DNA of 33,504 bases, taken from CAYLSO01 sp964386525. GTDB lineage: Bacteria > Eisenbacteria > RBG-16-71-46 > DASYSL01. The notes below the pieces were generated by a model. The model searched no databases and was not told where the DNA came from. It saw only the letters and a program-made list of their open reading frames with translations. The DNA lies in contig CAYLSO010000265.1 of assembly GCA_964386525.1 (NCBI GenBank), forward strand, positions 1-33,504, read 5' to 3'. The position numbers and the translations under genes are program-made. Of this stretch, positions 1-11,985 are shown piece after piece. Positions within the stretch are counted from its first letter, which is position 1. The number at the start of each line of letters is the position of its first letter.

Positions 1-27
1 CCCGGCTAATAACCACCCCGCGATTCA

Positions 28-58
28 CCTTTAATCCGGCCCCGAGAGGTCGGGAAGG
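28..58 (+). promoter_or_regulatory. PyrR RNA-binding hairpin (anti-antiterminator) in the pyr leader
   Basis: The RNA folds as a lower stem CCUU (28-31) with AAGG (55-58), an internal bulge (32-35 opposite 54), an upper stem CCGGCC (36-41) with GGUCGG (48-53), and a hexaloop CCGAGA (42-47). The loop fits the CNGNGA pattern, and the GAGG plus GGAAGG flanks fit the consensus known for PyrR-binding loops in Bacillus pyr leaders. The site lies about 180 bases before pyrR, the gene for the protein that would bind it. In Bacillus, PyrR with UMP stabilises this hairpin and so favours the downstream terminator. The match was made by eye from memory of the consensus. Confidence 0.85.
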
Positions 59-102
59 CAGCCGATGCCCCGCACGGCTATCCACCCGAGTTGTCCCAAC
101 GA

Positions 103-139
103 GGCCAGGCGCCCCGAGCGCCGGGCCGTTTCCATTTTC
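103..139 (+). terminator. Intrinsic attenuator terminator of the pyr operon
   Basis: A two-part GC-rich stem is visible: GGCC (103-106) pairs with GGCC (124-127), and inside it GGCGC (108-112) pairs with GCGCC (118-122) around the loop CCCGA. It is followed by GTTTCCATTTT (128-138), the most T-rich run in the leader. It lies between the PyrR-binding hairpin and the pyrR start, which is where an attenuation terminator belongs. I could not draw a convincing antiterminator by hand. A possible -10 element, TAATAA, lies at 7-12, but the -35 would be outside the window. Confidence 0.7.
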
Positions 140-237
140 CCGACTCGCGATCCCGAAGCCGCCACCGCCGGCGCCCGCTCCCCGGAGCGTCGCGCCGCGG
201 ACCGCCGCTGCCGTTTCGCCGCCGGGAGGAGGGAAGC

Positions 238-809
238 ATGACCAACCCGCAGCCGAAGACCGCCTCCGTCCGCGAGAAGGCGGAGATCATCGACGCCGAG
301 GGCCTGCGCCGCATCATCACGCGCATCGCGCACGAGATCGTCGAGCGAACAAGGGCACCGACGACCTGGTGCTGGTCGGCGTGCGCCGCCGCGGGGTGCC
401 GCTGGCCGAGCGCGTGGCCGCCAAGATCGAGGAGTTCGAGGGCCGTGCCGTGCCGCGCGGCTCGCTCGACATCACGCTCTACCGCGACGACCTCTCGACG
501 GTGGGAGAGAAACCGGTGGTCGGGCCCACCGAGATCCCGGTCCCCCTGCAGGGCAAGACCGTGGTGCTGGTGGACGACGTGCTCTACACCGGCCGCACGA
601 CGCGCGCCGCGCTCGACGCCATCATGGACCTGGGGCGGCCGCGGGCGATCCAGCTGGCGGTGATCGTGGACCGCGGCCACCGCGAGCTGCCCATCCGCGC
701 CGACTACGTCGGCAAGAACGTGCCCACTTCCAAGCGCGAGATCATCGGCGTCCGGGTGCAGGAGCTGGACGGCCAGGACTGCGTGGTCATCAAGGAGCTG
801 GAGGAGTGA
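238..809 (+). pseudogene. pyrR: PyrR bifunctional pyr operon regulator / uracil phosphoribosyltransferase, split by a one-base frameshift
   Basis: PyrR senses UMP and controls pyr mRNA, and it has weak uracil phosphoribosyltransferase activity. The ATG at 238 follows a strong GGGAGGAGGG ribosome site (224-233). The first frame gives the family N-terminus (AEIID...RRIITRIAHEIVER). The sequence then continues one frame back as NKGTDDLVLVGVRRRG, the PRPP-binding VVLVDDVLYTGRTTRAA and the C-terminal RGHRELPIRADYVGKNVPTSK. The codon after GAG (343-345) reads CG and then AAC, so one base, probably C of a CGC, is missing at 346-347. With one base restored the product is 190 residues, close to the usual 180 or so. 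This may be a sequencing error or a real inactivating mutation. The gene is followed one base later by pyrB. Confidence 0.9.
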
Positions 810-810
810 G

Positions 811-1812
811 ATGAGCCGCCACCTGCTGGGCCTGGAAACCCTGCCGGCCGCCGAGATCCGCGCTCTGATCGCCGCCGCCCGGCGCCACGCCGAGTGGCTG
901 CGCGACCCGGCGGCCAAGGGCACTTCGCTGCGCGGGCGCTTCATCGTGCTCGGCTTCTTCGAGTCGTCGACCCGCACGCGGGTCTCCTTCGAGGCGGCGG
1001 GCAAGCGCTTGGGCGCGGCCACCGTGGCCATCACCGCCACCGGCTCGTCGCTCGACAAGGGCGAGTCGCTGCTCGACACGGCCTGGACCTTCGAGTCGAT
1101 GGGCGCCAGCTGCCTGGTGATGCGCCACAGCCGCTCCGGCTCGCCGCACGACCTGGCGGACAAGCTCACCACCATGGCGGTGGTCAACGGCGGCGACGGC
1201 CGCCGCGAGCACCCGACGCAGGCGCTGCTCGACCTCTTCTCGATCGTCTCCCACGGGCTCGAGCCCTCCGACCTGCGCCTGACCATGGTGGGCGACGTCG
1301 CCCACAGCCGCGTGGCGCGCTCGAACATCTACGCGCTCACCGCGCTGGGGGCCACGCTCACCCTGTGCGGGCCGCCGACGCTCATGCCGGCGGGCATCGA
1401 GCAGCTGGGGCGCGCACCCGGCCGGGTGATCGTCAACCACCGGCTCGACGAGGCGCTGGCCGGCGCCCAGGCGGTGATGGTGTTGCGCCTGCAGCGCGAG
1501 CGCATGCAGGAGGGGCTCCTGCCCTCGCTCGGCGAATACGCGCGCCTCTACCAGGTGACCCCCGAGCGGCTGGCGCGGCAGGCGCCCGAGGCGCTGGTCA
1601 TGCACCCCGGCCCGATGAACCGCGGCGTCGAGATCGACTCGCGGGCCGCCGACGGGTCGCGCTCGGTGATCCGCGAGCAGGTGACGGCGGGTGTGGCGGT
1701 GCGCTGCGCGGTGCTGGAGCGCGCCTGCGGCGTGGAGGAGTGGGCGGCGAGCGGCGGCGAAGCGGCGGCAGCGAACCGTGCGGCCCGCGCCCTCGAGGAG
1801 GTGCGGCGATGA
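811..1812 (+). CDS. pyrB: Aspartate carbamoyltransferase catalytic subunit
   Basis: It condenses carbamoyl phosphate with aspartate to form N-carbamoyl-aspartate, the committed step of pyrimidine synthesis in the cytoplasm. The 333-residue product has the carbamoyl-phosphate loop ESSTRTR (residues 51-57), the HPTQALLD motif (from H134), LRLQRERM in the aspartate-binding region and a C-terminal HPGPMNRGVEI. These separate it from ornithine carbamoyltransferase. No regulatory subunit gene (pyrI) is present, and the gene arrangement is Bacillus-like, so the enzyme is probably an unregulated trimer or DHOase-associated (inference). The ATG at 811 follows the pyrR stop by one base, with GGAGG of the pyrR end acting as ribosome site. 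The gene ends in an ATGA overlap with pyrC. Confidence 0.97.
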   Translation: MSRHLLGLETLPAAEIRALIAAARRHAEWLRDPAAKGTSLRGRFIVLGFFESSTRTRVSFEAAGKRLGAATVAITATGSSLDKGESLLDTAWTFESMGASCLVMRHSRSGSPHDLADKLTTMAVVNGGDGRREHPTQALLDLFSIVSHGLEPSDLRLTMVGDVAHSRVARSNIYALTALGATLTLCGPPTLMPAGIEQLGRAPGRVIVNHRLDEALAGAQAVMVLRLQRERMQEGLLPSLGEYARLYQVTPERLARQAPEALVMHPGPMNRGVEIDSRAADGSRSVIREQVTAGVAVRCAVLERACGVEEWAASGGEAAAANRAARALEEVRR

Positions 1813-3131
1813 CCGGCGGCTGGGTGTTCAAGAACGCGCGCCTGGTGGACCCGGTGGCGGGCAGCGACAGCGGCCAGCGGCTCCTGGAGCTGCGCGTCGA
1901 GGGCGGGCGCATCGCCGAAGCGGGCGGGAAGGTGACGGCGCGAGCCGGCGACGAGGCCGTGGACCTCGGCGGCGCCGTACTGGCGCCGGCCTTCTTCGAC
2001 CCGCACGTGCACTTCCGCGAGCCCGGAGAGTCGCACAAGGAGACGCTGGAGAGCGGCTCGCGCGCCGCGGTGGCCGGCGGCTTCAGCGACGTGGCGATGA
2101 TGCCCAACACGTCGCCGCCGCTCGACGAGGCCTATCGGGTGCGCGGCGTGCTGGCGCGGGCCCGCGAGATCGGCCTGTGCCGCATCCACGTCATCGCCGC
2201 CTGCACGGTGGGCCAGGCCGGCGAGCAGGTGGTGAGCATGGCGGGGCTGCTGGCGGCCGGCGTCCTGGCCTTCAGCGACGACGGCAAGCCGGTGGCCTCG
2301 GCCGGCCTCATGCGCCGCGCGCTGGAGTGGGCGCAGTCGCTGGGGGCGCTGATCGTCACCCACGCCGAGGAGCCGGCGCTCAAGGGCGAGGGCGTCATGA
2401 ACGAGGGCGAGACCGCCACGCGGCTCGGCCTGGTGGGCATCCCGGCGGCCTGCGAGACGGTGGCCATCGCCCGCGACCTCGAGCTGGCCGCACTGGCCGG
2501 GGCGCGGCTGCACGTGGCGCACGTCAGCACGGCGCGCGGCGTCGAGCTGGTGCGCGACGCCAAGCGCCGCGGCCTGGCGGTGACCGCCGAGACGGCGCCG
2601 CACTATCTCTGCTTCACCGACCGCGACGTGACGCGCCTGGGCACGGCCGCCAAGATGAACCCGCCGCTGCGCGGCGAGGCCGACCGCGACGCCCTGCTGG
2701 CCGCCGTGGCCGACGGCACCCTCGATAGCCTGGCCACCGACCACGCGCCGCACGCCCCCGACGAGAAGGGGCTGTCCTTCGCCGACGCGCCCTTCGGCGT
2801 GGTCGGGCTGGAGACGGCCCTGGCGGCGGCGATCACGGCGCTGGGCCGCGGGCGGAGCCTGCCGCTGGTGGACGTCGTGGCGCGCCTGACGGTCGGCCCG
2901 CGGCGGGTCTTCGGGCTCCCGGTGCACGGCCTGACCGCCGGCGCGCCGGCGGATCTGGTGGCCTTCGATCCGGAGCGCGAGTGGACGGTGGAGCCGCGCG
3001 AGTTCCACACCCGCGGCCGGCATACGCCGTTCGCCGGGGCGCGGCTGACCGGCCGCGTCCTGGGCACTTGGGTGGAAGGGCGGCGCGTCTACGACGCCGC
3101 CGCGAGCCGGGGCGCGGAGAGCCCTCGTTGA
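1809..3131 (+). CDS. pyrC: Dihydroorotase, class I zinc amidohydrolase
   Basis: It cyclises carbamoyl-aspartate to dihydroorotate. The 440-residue product carries the metal motif DPHVHFREPG (D64, H66, H68), the THAEE and VAHVST motifs with the other zinc-binding histidines, KMNPPLR, and ATDHAPH with the catalytic aspartate near residue 311. All the zinc and catalytic positions I know for the family appear intact, so this is an active enzyme rather than the inactive PyrX/PyrC' type found beside some pyrB genes. The ATG at 1809 overlaps the pyrB stop in ATGA, so translation is probably coupled. Length and motifs fit the class I (longer) dihydroorotases. Confidence 0.97.
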   Translation: MTGGWVFKNARLVDPVAGSDSGQRLLELRVEGGRIAEAGGKVTARAGDEAVDLGGAVLAPAFFDPHVHFREPGESHKETLESGSRAAVAGGFSDVAMMPNTSPPLDEAYRVRGVLARAREIGLCRIHVIAACTVGQAGEQVVSMAGLLAAGVLAFSDDGKPVASAGLMRRALEWAQSLGALIVTHAEEPALKGEGVMNEGETATRLGLVGIPAACETVAIARDLELAALAGARLHVAHVSTARGVELVRDAKRRGLAVTAETAPHYLCFTDRDVTRLGTAAKMNPPLRGEADRDALLAAVADGTLDSLATDHAPHAPDEKGLSFADAPFGVVGLETALAAAITALGRGRSLPLVDVVARLTVGPRRVFGLPVHGLTAGAPADLVAFDPEREWTVEPREFHTRGRHTPFAGARLTGRVLGTWVEGRRVYDAAASRGAESPR

Positions 3132-4293
3132 GCACCGGGGGGCGCGCGCGGCACACCGCCATCTTGGCGCTCGAGGACGGGCGGGTCTTTCGCGGCCGCC
3201 GCCTGGGCGCCGAGGGCGAGGCCTGCGGCGAGGTCGTCTTCAACACCGCGATGACCGGCTACCAGGAGATCCTCACCGATCCCTCGTACGCCGGGCAGAT
3301 CGTCACCCTCACCTACCCGCTGATCGGCAACTACGGCGTGCGTGGTGCGTTCGACGAGTCGCGCCGCGTCTTCGCCGAAGCGCTGGTGGTGCGCGAGGCC
3401 GCCGAGTTCCCGCAGCCGTGGCGCTCGGAGGGCCGGCTGGCCGAGTACCTCGAGGAGCGCGGCGTGGTGGGCATCGAGGGCGTGGACACGCGCGCGCTGA
3501 CCCGCCACATCCGCGAGCGGGGCGAGCTGCGCGCCGTGGTGTCGAGCCTCGACCTCGACGCGGCCCGCCTGGTGAAGAAGGCGCAGGGTTCGCCCGGGCT
3601 CGTGGGCCGCAATCTGGTGGCCGCGGTGACGTGTGCTGCGCCCTATCGCTTCGCCGCGGAAGCGGCCCAGCCGGAAGCCCCGGCGCCGGAGCCGGCGAGC
3701 CGCCCGGCGGCGGGCACGGCCGGCCGCGTCGTGGTCTACGACTTCGGTGTCAAGCGCGGCATCCTGCGCTCGCTCGCCGCGCACGGCTTCGAGGTCGTGG
3801 TGGTGCCGGCGGCCACGCCGGCGGCCGACGCGCTGCGCTGGAGCCCGGTGGGCGTGGTGCTGTCCAACGGCCCCGGCGACCCCGCCGCCGTCCCCGAGGC
3901 GCGGGCCGCGGCCGCGGAACTCATCGGCGAGCTGCCCGTGCTCGGCATCTGCCTGGGCCACCAGATCTCCGCACTGGCGCTCGGCGCCGGCACGCGCAAG
4001 CTCAAGTTCGGCCACCACGGGGCCAACCACCCGGTGCTCGACGTGCCCGGCGGGCGCGTGCTGGTGACCTCGCAGAACCACGGCTTCGTGGTGGAAGCGG
4101 AGGGCCTGCCGCGCGACGCGGCCGTCACGCACCGCAGCCTCAACGACGGCGCGCTGGAGGGCTTCGCCGACGAGCGCCGGCACCTGCTGTGCGTGCAGTT
4201 CCACCCCGAGGGCTCGCCCGGCCCCGACGACGCCGCGTATCTCTTCGGGCATTTCGCCGCGCTGTGCGGCGTGGCCGGAGCGGTGGCCCGCTG

Positions 4294-4294
<1 letters not shown>
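3128..4294 (+). CDS. carA: Carbamoyl-phosphate synthase small (glutaminase) subunit
   Basis: It hydrolyses glutamine and channels ammonia to CarB. I chose the TTG at 3128: it overlaps the pyrC stop (TTGA), has GGAGAG about seven bases upstream, and is the only start that keeps the conserved N-terminus (AILALEDGRVFRG). The product is 388 residues. The N-terminal CPSase small-chain domain includes FNTAMTGYQEILTDPSY and GIEGVDTRALTRHIRE. The C-terminal class I glutamine amidotransferase domain has the catalytic cysteine in GICLGHQ (C275) and the His-Glu pair in HPEGSPGP (H359, E361). An alanine/proline-rich linker of about 25 residues joins the two domains. It overlaps carB by one base (TGATG). 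Confidence 0.96.
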
Positions 4295-7553
<3,259 letters not shown>

Positions 7554-7557
<4 letters not shown>

Positions 7558-9398
7558 GCGCGCGGCGTCCCGGCGGCCCGGGGCCCGCCCGCCGCGGGCG
7601 CCAGGTCCGGGCGGTGGGCGCGCTGGGGCTCGCCTTCCTCCTCGGTGGCTGCGCGTACTACAACACCTTCTACTCGGCGAGGAAGAACTTCGACCAGGCC
7701 GAGCGCCTCTACACCGGCACCGACGAGCGCGCCACCCCGCAGCAGGTCGGCCTTTACGACAAGGCGCTGCAGAGCGCCACCAAGGTGGTGGTCAACCACG
7801 CGGGCTCGAAGTGGGTGGACGACGCGGTGCTGCTGATGGGGCGGGCGCTGCTCGGCAAGGGCGAGTACGAGAAGGCGCTGCAGAAGTTCGACGAGCTGGG
7901 CGCCAACTTCCCGGACAGCCCGCTGCGCGACCAGGGGTACTACTACAAGGCCGAGGCGTACCGGCGCGAGCGCAAGTGGCCGGAGGCGCTGGCGACCCTC
8001 GACACGCTGGAGCACGGCTATCCCAAGAGCCAGATGCGCACGCACGCCGCGCTGCGCCGCGGGCAGATCCTGGCGGGCCGCCAGGAATTCCGCGCGGCGG
8101 TGGCCGTGATGGCGCGGCTCCAGGGCCACGAGGTGGACGAGCGCTTCGGGCTGGCGCTGCACCAGGGGCTCGCCGATTCCTACTATGGTCTCGCCTCCTA
8201 CGACACGGCCCGCGTCCACTACCAGGAGGTGGTGCGGCGGGCGCGCTCGGAGGAGCAGGTGAACCAGGCGACGCTGCGCCAGGGCGACTGCTACGAGGGC
8301 CAGCGCGATTACGCCGGCGCCGTGCGCCTCTACCTGTACTACGAGCAGGAGACCATGCGGCCCGACTACCGGGACCAGGCGCGCATCCGCCGCGCCTACG
8401 CGCTGGCCCTGGCCGGGCGGGTTCCCGAGGGCCGCGCGCTGCTCGAGCAGATGGCCACCGACAAGGGCGCCACGCCGGCGGCCGCCGAGGCGCTCTTCAA
8501 GATCGGGTTCATCGAGGAGGTCCTGCTCGACGACCTGCCCGCGGCGCGCGTCACCTACGGCAAGGTCGTGCAGACCTACCGCGGCTCGCAGTTCGGCGGG
8601 CAGGCCGAGCAGCGGCTCAAGAACCTCGAGCAGATCGAGGCGCTGCGCGCCGAGATGGCGGCCGACACCACCGGGCGCGACCGGGCGGCGGTGGCCGCGT
8701 TCGCGGTCGCCGAGCGCTACTACTACGACGCCAGCCGGCCCGAGCGGGCAGTCGAGGAGTTCGCGCGGGTCGAGAGCCTGTACCGCGACACCGAGTACGG
8801 CCCCAAGTCGGCCCTGGCAGCGGCGTGGATTCTGCGGCGCACGCTGGGGCGACCCGCCTCGGCGGACAGCGCCCTGCGCGGTCTGGCGGACCGCTACCCG
8901 GAGACGCGCTCCGGGCGGGCGGCGAGCGCCTACCTGCGCGGGCAGGCGGATTCGCTGCGCGTCGGCGAGCCGCTCGGGCCGACGCTACTGAGCTTCCCGG
9001 TGACGCCCGGCGCCAGTCCGTACGTGCCGCCCAAGATCGACATCAAGGCGCTGCGCGAGGCGCGGGACGCGGCGACGGCGGCGGCGGCGGCACGCAAGGC
9101 GGGGGGGGCGGGGGCGGCGGACTCGCTGCGCGGCACGGCACGCGACTCGTTGCGGGCGGCAGCCGACTCGCTGGCGAAACCGCCAGCGCCGGGCGACACC
9201 AGCCGGGTGGCGCCGGTGCCGCCGGACACCAGCCGCGCGATCCCGTTGCCGCCCGATTCGACCCGCGTGCCGGCGCCGGGCGACACCACCCAGGCCGTCG
9301 CCGCCCCGCGCGACACCAGCCGGGCGGGCGCCGCGCCCCGCGACACCACCCAGGCCGTCGCCGCCCCGCGCGACACCACCCGCAAGCGGGACCGGTGA
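7554..9398 (+). CDS. TPR-repeat outer-membrane lipoprotein, BamD/YfiO-like architecture, function unknown
   Basis: The predicted product has 614 residues and starts at GTG 7554 (overlapping the carB stop as GTGA). It has an arginine-rich start, a hydrophobic segment (VGALGLAFLL) and a lipobox LGGC with the lipidated Cys at residue 33. Next come AYYNTFYSARKNFDQAE and several TPR-like helical pairs (for example residues 60-155), rich in Tyr, Ala and Leu. This resembles envelope TPR lipoproteins of FCB-type bacteria. The last 80 residues or so are low complexity with repeated D-T-S/T-R and Q-A-V-A-A-P-R-D units. It sits between carB and pyrK and has no obvious role in pyrimidine synthesis. GTG 7614 is an alternative start but would shorten the signal peptide. 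Function is not assigned. Confidence 0.85.
9281..9378 (+). repeat. 60-bp-period direct repeat in the tail of the TPR lipoprotein gene
   Basis: A 38-base block at 9281-9318 recurs exactly at 9341-9378, a 60-base (20-codon) period that keeps the frame. It encodes the repeated Thr-Gln-Ala-Val-Ala-Ala-Pro-Arg-Asp-Thr unit. Looser copies of the Asp-Thr-Ser/Thr-Arg motif extend back to about 9195. This is probably slippage or recombination-driven expansion of a disordered, periplasm-facing tail. Confidence 0.85.
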
Positions 9399-9411
9399 GG
9401 AAGGGACCGGA

Positions 9412-10290
9412 GTGAGCGCGACACCGCAGACCGGCCCGCCGGCCGCGCCGTGGCGCGAGGTCACGGCGCGCCTGCTGCGCAACGACCCGCTGAGCGGCAA
9501 GCGCCACCAGTACGCGGTGGCCGAAGTGCCGGCCGACTTTCCGACGCCGCGCGCCGGGCAGTTCGTCATGGTGTCGCCGGAGCCGTGTCCGCCCGGGTTG
9601 CTGTTGCGCCGGCCGATGAGCGTGGCACGGGCCTGGCGCGAGGGCGGCCGCCAGTACCTGGGTTTCCTCTACACGGTCGTGGGGGCGGGCACGCACGAGC
9701 TGGCGCGTGCGCGCGCGGCGTGGAGCCTGCTCGGCCCCATGGGCCGGCCCTATCCGGACGCGGCCGGGCCGCGCGTCCTGGTGGCCGGCGGGCGGGGTGT
9801 GGCGCCGCTGGTGCTGCTCGCCGAGGAGTGCGCGGCGCGCGGCGAGCCGGTGATCTTCCTCAACGGCGCGCGCACCGCAGCCGAGCTGGTGTCGCCCGAG
9901 GAGATCGGGGCTCCGCCCCTGGCCGCCGGATCGATCGCGCTCGAAGCCACCGAGGACGGCTCGCGCGGGCGGCCGGGCAGGGTGCTCGAGCTCCTGGAAG
10001 CGCCGCTGGTGCGCAGCGCCGTCGAACGGCCGGGCGCCGCCTTCTACTCCTGCGGGCCGCACGGGCTGCTGGCGGCGGTGGGCGAGGCGGCGCGGGCCGT
10101 GGGCGCGCCCGCGTGGGTGGCGCTCGAGGCGCACATGGCGTGCGGCACCGGCATCTGCCGCTCGTGCGTGGTGCCGCGCGCCTCCGGCGTGGCGGTGGCG
10201 GCCGGAGCGTCGAACCCGGCGTACGTGCTGGCCTGCCTCGACGGGCCGGTGGTCGAGGCGGCGAGCGTGGACTGGGAGCGCGCCCTGTGA
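9412..10290 (+). CDS. pyrK: Dihydroorotate dehydrogenase electron-transfer subunit, FAD / [2Fe-2S]
   Basis: PyrK passes electrons from the PyrD flavin through an iron-sulfur cluster and FAD to NAD+. The 292-residue product starts at GTG 9412 behind GAGGAAGGG. It has the ferredoxin-reductase FAD motif RRPMS, a nucleotide-binding GGRGVAPLVLLAEE, the FYSCGPHGLL segment, and a C-terminal cluster ligand set C244-x4-C249-x2-C252 with C275. It is directly followed by pyrD in a GTGA overlap, the usual PyrK-PyrD pairing of class 1B enzymes. It is slightly longer than the typical 250-260 residues, with a longer N-terminus and an insertion before the cluster. Confidence 0.95.
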   Translation: MSATPQTGPPAAPWREVTARLLRNDPLSGKRHQYAVAEVPADFPTPRAGQFVMVSPEPCPPGLLLRRPMSVARAWREGGRQYLGFLYTVVGAGTHELARARAAWSLLGPMGRPYPDAAGPRVLVAGGRGVAPLVLLAEECAARGEPVIFLNGARTAAELVSPEEIGAPPLAAGSIALEATEDGSRGRPGRVLELLEAPLVRSAVERPGAAFYSCGPHGLLAAVGEAARAVGAPAWVALEAHMACGTGICRSCVVPRASGVAVAAGASNPAYVLACLDGPVVEAASVDWERAL

Positions 10291-11273
10291 GCCGGGACGC
10301 CGCGGGGAACGCGGCCGGAGCGGGCGCGGCGCCGCCGCCCGTGGACCTCAGCGTGGCGATCGGCGCGCTGTGCGTGCCGAGCCCCATCTTCGTGGCCAGC
10401 GGCACCTTCGGCTACGGCGACGAGTTCGCCGACTGGCTCGACCTCGCGCCGCTCGGCGGCATCGTCACCAAGACGGTCACGGTGGAGCCGCGCGTCGGCA
10501 ACCCGCCGCAGCGCACCGCGGAGACGGCGTCGGGGATGCTGAACTCGATCGGGCTCGAGAACGTCGGGCTGGCGGCCTTCCGCTCGCGCAAGCTGCCCCG
10601 GCTGCGCGAGCTGCCGTGCGCCGTCGTGGTGAGCCTGGGCGGCGAGACGCCCGAGGAACTGGAGCGGCTGGTGGCCGCGCTCGAGGAGGAGGAGGGCCCG
10701 GCGGCCTACGAGATCAACTTCTCCTGCCCGAACGTCAAGGCGGGCGGCGCGCGCTACTGGGCCGACCCCGCGCTGCTCGAGTCCACCTGCGCGCGGCTCA
10801 AGCGGCGCGCGCGGCGGCCGGTGTGGGCCAAGCTGTCGCCCAACGTCACCGATCCCGGGCTCATGGCGCGCGCGGCCGAGGCGGGCGGCGCCGACGCGCT
10901 CACGCTGGTCAACACCTTCGTGGGCACGGCGGTGAGCGTGGCGACGCGCAGCTTCCGCCTGGGGCGGCCCACGGGCGGGCTTTCGGGTCCGGCGATCAAG
11001 CCGCTGGCCTTGGCGCAGGTCTACGAGGTGAGCGGGGCGGTGAAGATCCCGGTGATCGGGATCGGCGGCATCCGCACGGCCGACGACGTGCTCGAGTTCG
11101 TGCTGGTCGGGGCGACCGCGGTGCAGGTGGGCACGGCCAACTTCGGCGACCCGGCGCGGGCTCCTCGCCTGGCCGGCGAGGTGGCGGCGCGCTGCCGCGA
11201 GCTGGGCGTGCGGGCGGTGGGCGATCTGGTGCGCGCGGTGGGGACCGCGCCGGAGGGACAGCATGCGGGTTGA
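10287..11273 (+). CDS. pyrD: Dihydroorotate dehydrogenase catalytic subunit, class 1B
   Basis: It oxidises dihydroorotate to orotate with FMN and works with PyrK in the cytoplasm using NAD+. The GTG at 10287 overlaps the pyrK stop. The 328-residue protein has an extra 20-residue Ala/Gly/Pro-rich start, then PIFVASGTFGYG. The catalytic base is the cysteine in NFSCPNVKAGG (C147), which marks class 1 rather than the membrane-bound class 2 (serine). SPNVTD, TLVNTFVG, GLSGPAIKPLAL and VIGIGGI form the FMN site. A neighbouring pyrK makes class 1B the best call. The gene overlaps pyrF by 11 bases. Confidence 0.96.
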   Translation: MSRDAAGNAAGAGAAPPPVDLSVAIGALCVPSPIFVASGTFGYGDEFADWLDLAPLGGIVTKTVTVEPRVGNPPQRTAETASGMLNSIGLENVGLAAFRSRKLPRLRELPCAVVVSLGGETPEELERLVAALEEEEGPAAYEINFSCPNVKAGGARYWADPALLESTCARLKRRARRPVWAKLSPNVTDPGLMARAAEAGGADALTLVNTFVGTAVSVATRSFRLGRPTGGLSGPAIKPLALAQVYEVSGAVKIPVIGIGGIRTADDVLEFVLVGATAVQVGTANFGDPARAPRLAGEVAARCRELGVRAVGDLVRAVGTAPEGQHAG

Positions 11274-11985
11274 CGCGGGAGCGGACGCCGCGCGGGCGGC
11301 GGCGGCGCGGGGCATCGTCGCCCTCGACGTGCCCGGGGTCGCGGAGGCGGGGCGCTTCGTGGACGCGCTCGGCGAGGCGGTGGGCTTCTACAAGATCGGC
11401 CTCGAGCTGTTCACCGCCGCGGGCCCGCCGGCGGTCGCCGACCTGGCCGGGCGCGGCAAGCGGGTCTTCCTCGATCTCAAGCTGCACGACATCCCCAGCA
11501 CCGTGGCGGGCGCGGCCCGCGCGGCCTCGCGCCTCGGCGCCACGCTGCTCACGGTGCACGCCGGCGGCGGCGGCGACATGGTGCGGGCGGCGGCGCAGGC
11601 GGTCGACGCCCGGACGCGGGTCATCGCGGTGACCGCGCTCACCAGCCTCGACCCGGCCCGCCTGCCGCCGCGCTTCCGGCGCGACTGGCCGCTCGAAGAG
11701 ATCGTACTGGCGCTGGCCGAGGAGGCACTGACGGCGGGGGCGGCGGGCATCGTCTGCGCCGGCACCGAGGTGGAGAAGGTCAAGCGGCGCTTCGGCCCGG
11801 CGTGCGCTTGCGTGGTGCCCGGGATCCGTCCGCGGGGCGGGGCCAAGCACGATCAGGCGCGGGCCGTCACGCCCGCCGAGGCGCTGCGGGCCGGGGCGGA
11901 CTACCTGGTCATCGGGCGCGCAGTCACGGCGGCGGCCGACCCGCTCGCGGCCTGGCACGCGCTGTGGGCGGGGGAGGACGCGTGA
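11263..11985 (+). CDS. pyrF: Orotidine 5'-phosphate decarboxylase
   Basis: It decarboxylates OMP to UMP, the last step before the UMP sensed by PyrR. The 240-residue protein has IVALDVPG at the N-terminus, the catalytic DLKLHDIP motif (D71, K73, D76), VVPGIRP in the phosphate-binding region and the C-terminal YLVIGRAVT. Size and motifs fit the bacterial family. ATG 11263 lies within the end of pyrD, with GGAGGG just upstream. No orotate phosphoribosyltransferase gene (pyrE) is seen, so that step must be encoded elsewhere. The gene ends in a GTGA overlap with the next reading frame. Confidence 0.96.
   Translation: MRVDAGADAARAAAARGIVALDVPGVAEAGRFVDALGEAVGFYKIGLELFTAAGPPAVADLAGRGKRVFLDLKLHDIPSTVAGAARAASRLGATLLTVHAGGGGDMVRAAAQAVDARTRVIAVTALTSLDPARLPPRFRRDWPLEEIVLALAEEALTAGAAGIVCAGTEVEKVKRRFGPACACVVPGIRPRGGAKHDQARAVTPAEALRAGADYLVIGRAVTAAADPLAAWHALWAGEDA

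Noticed and set aside
9281..9378. CRISPR-like repeat
   Set aside because: There are only two exact copies, the spacing is in frame, and the repeat lies inside a coding region with a clear protein repeat.
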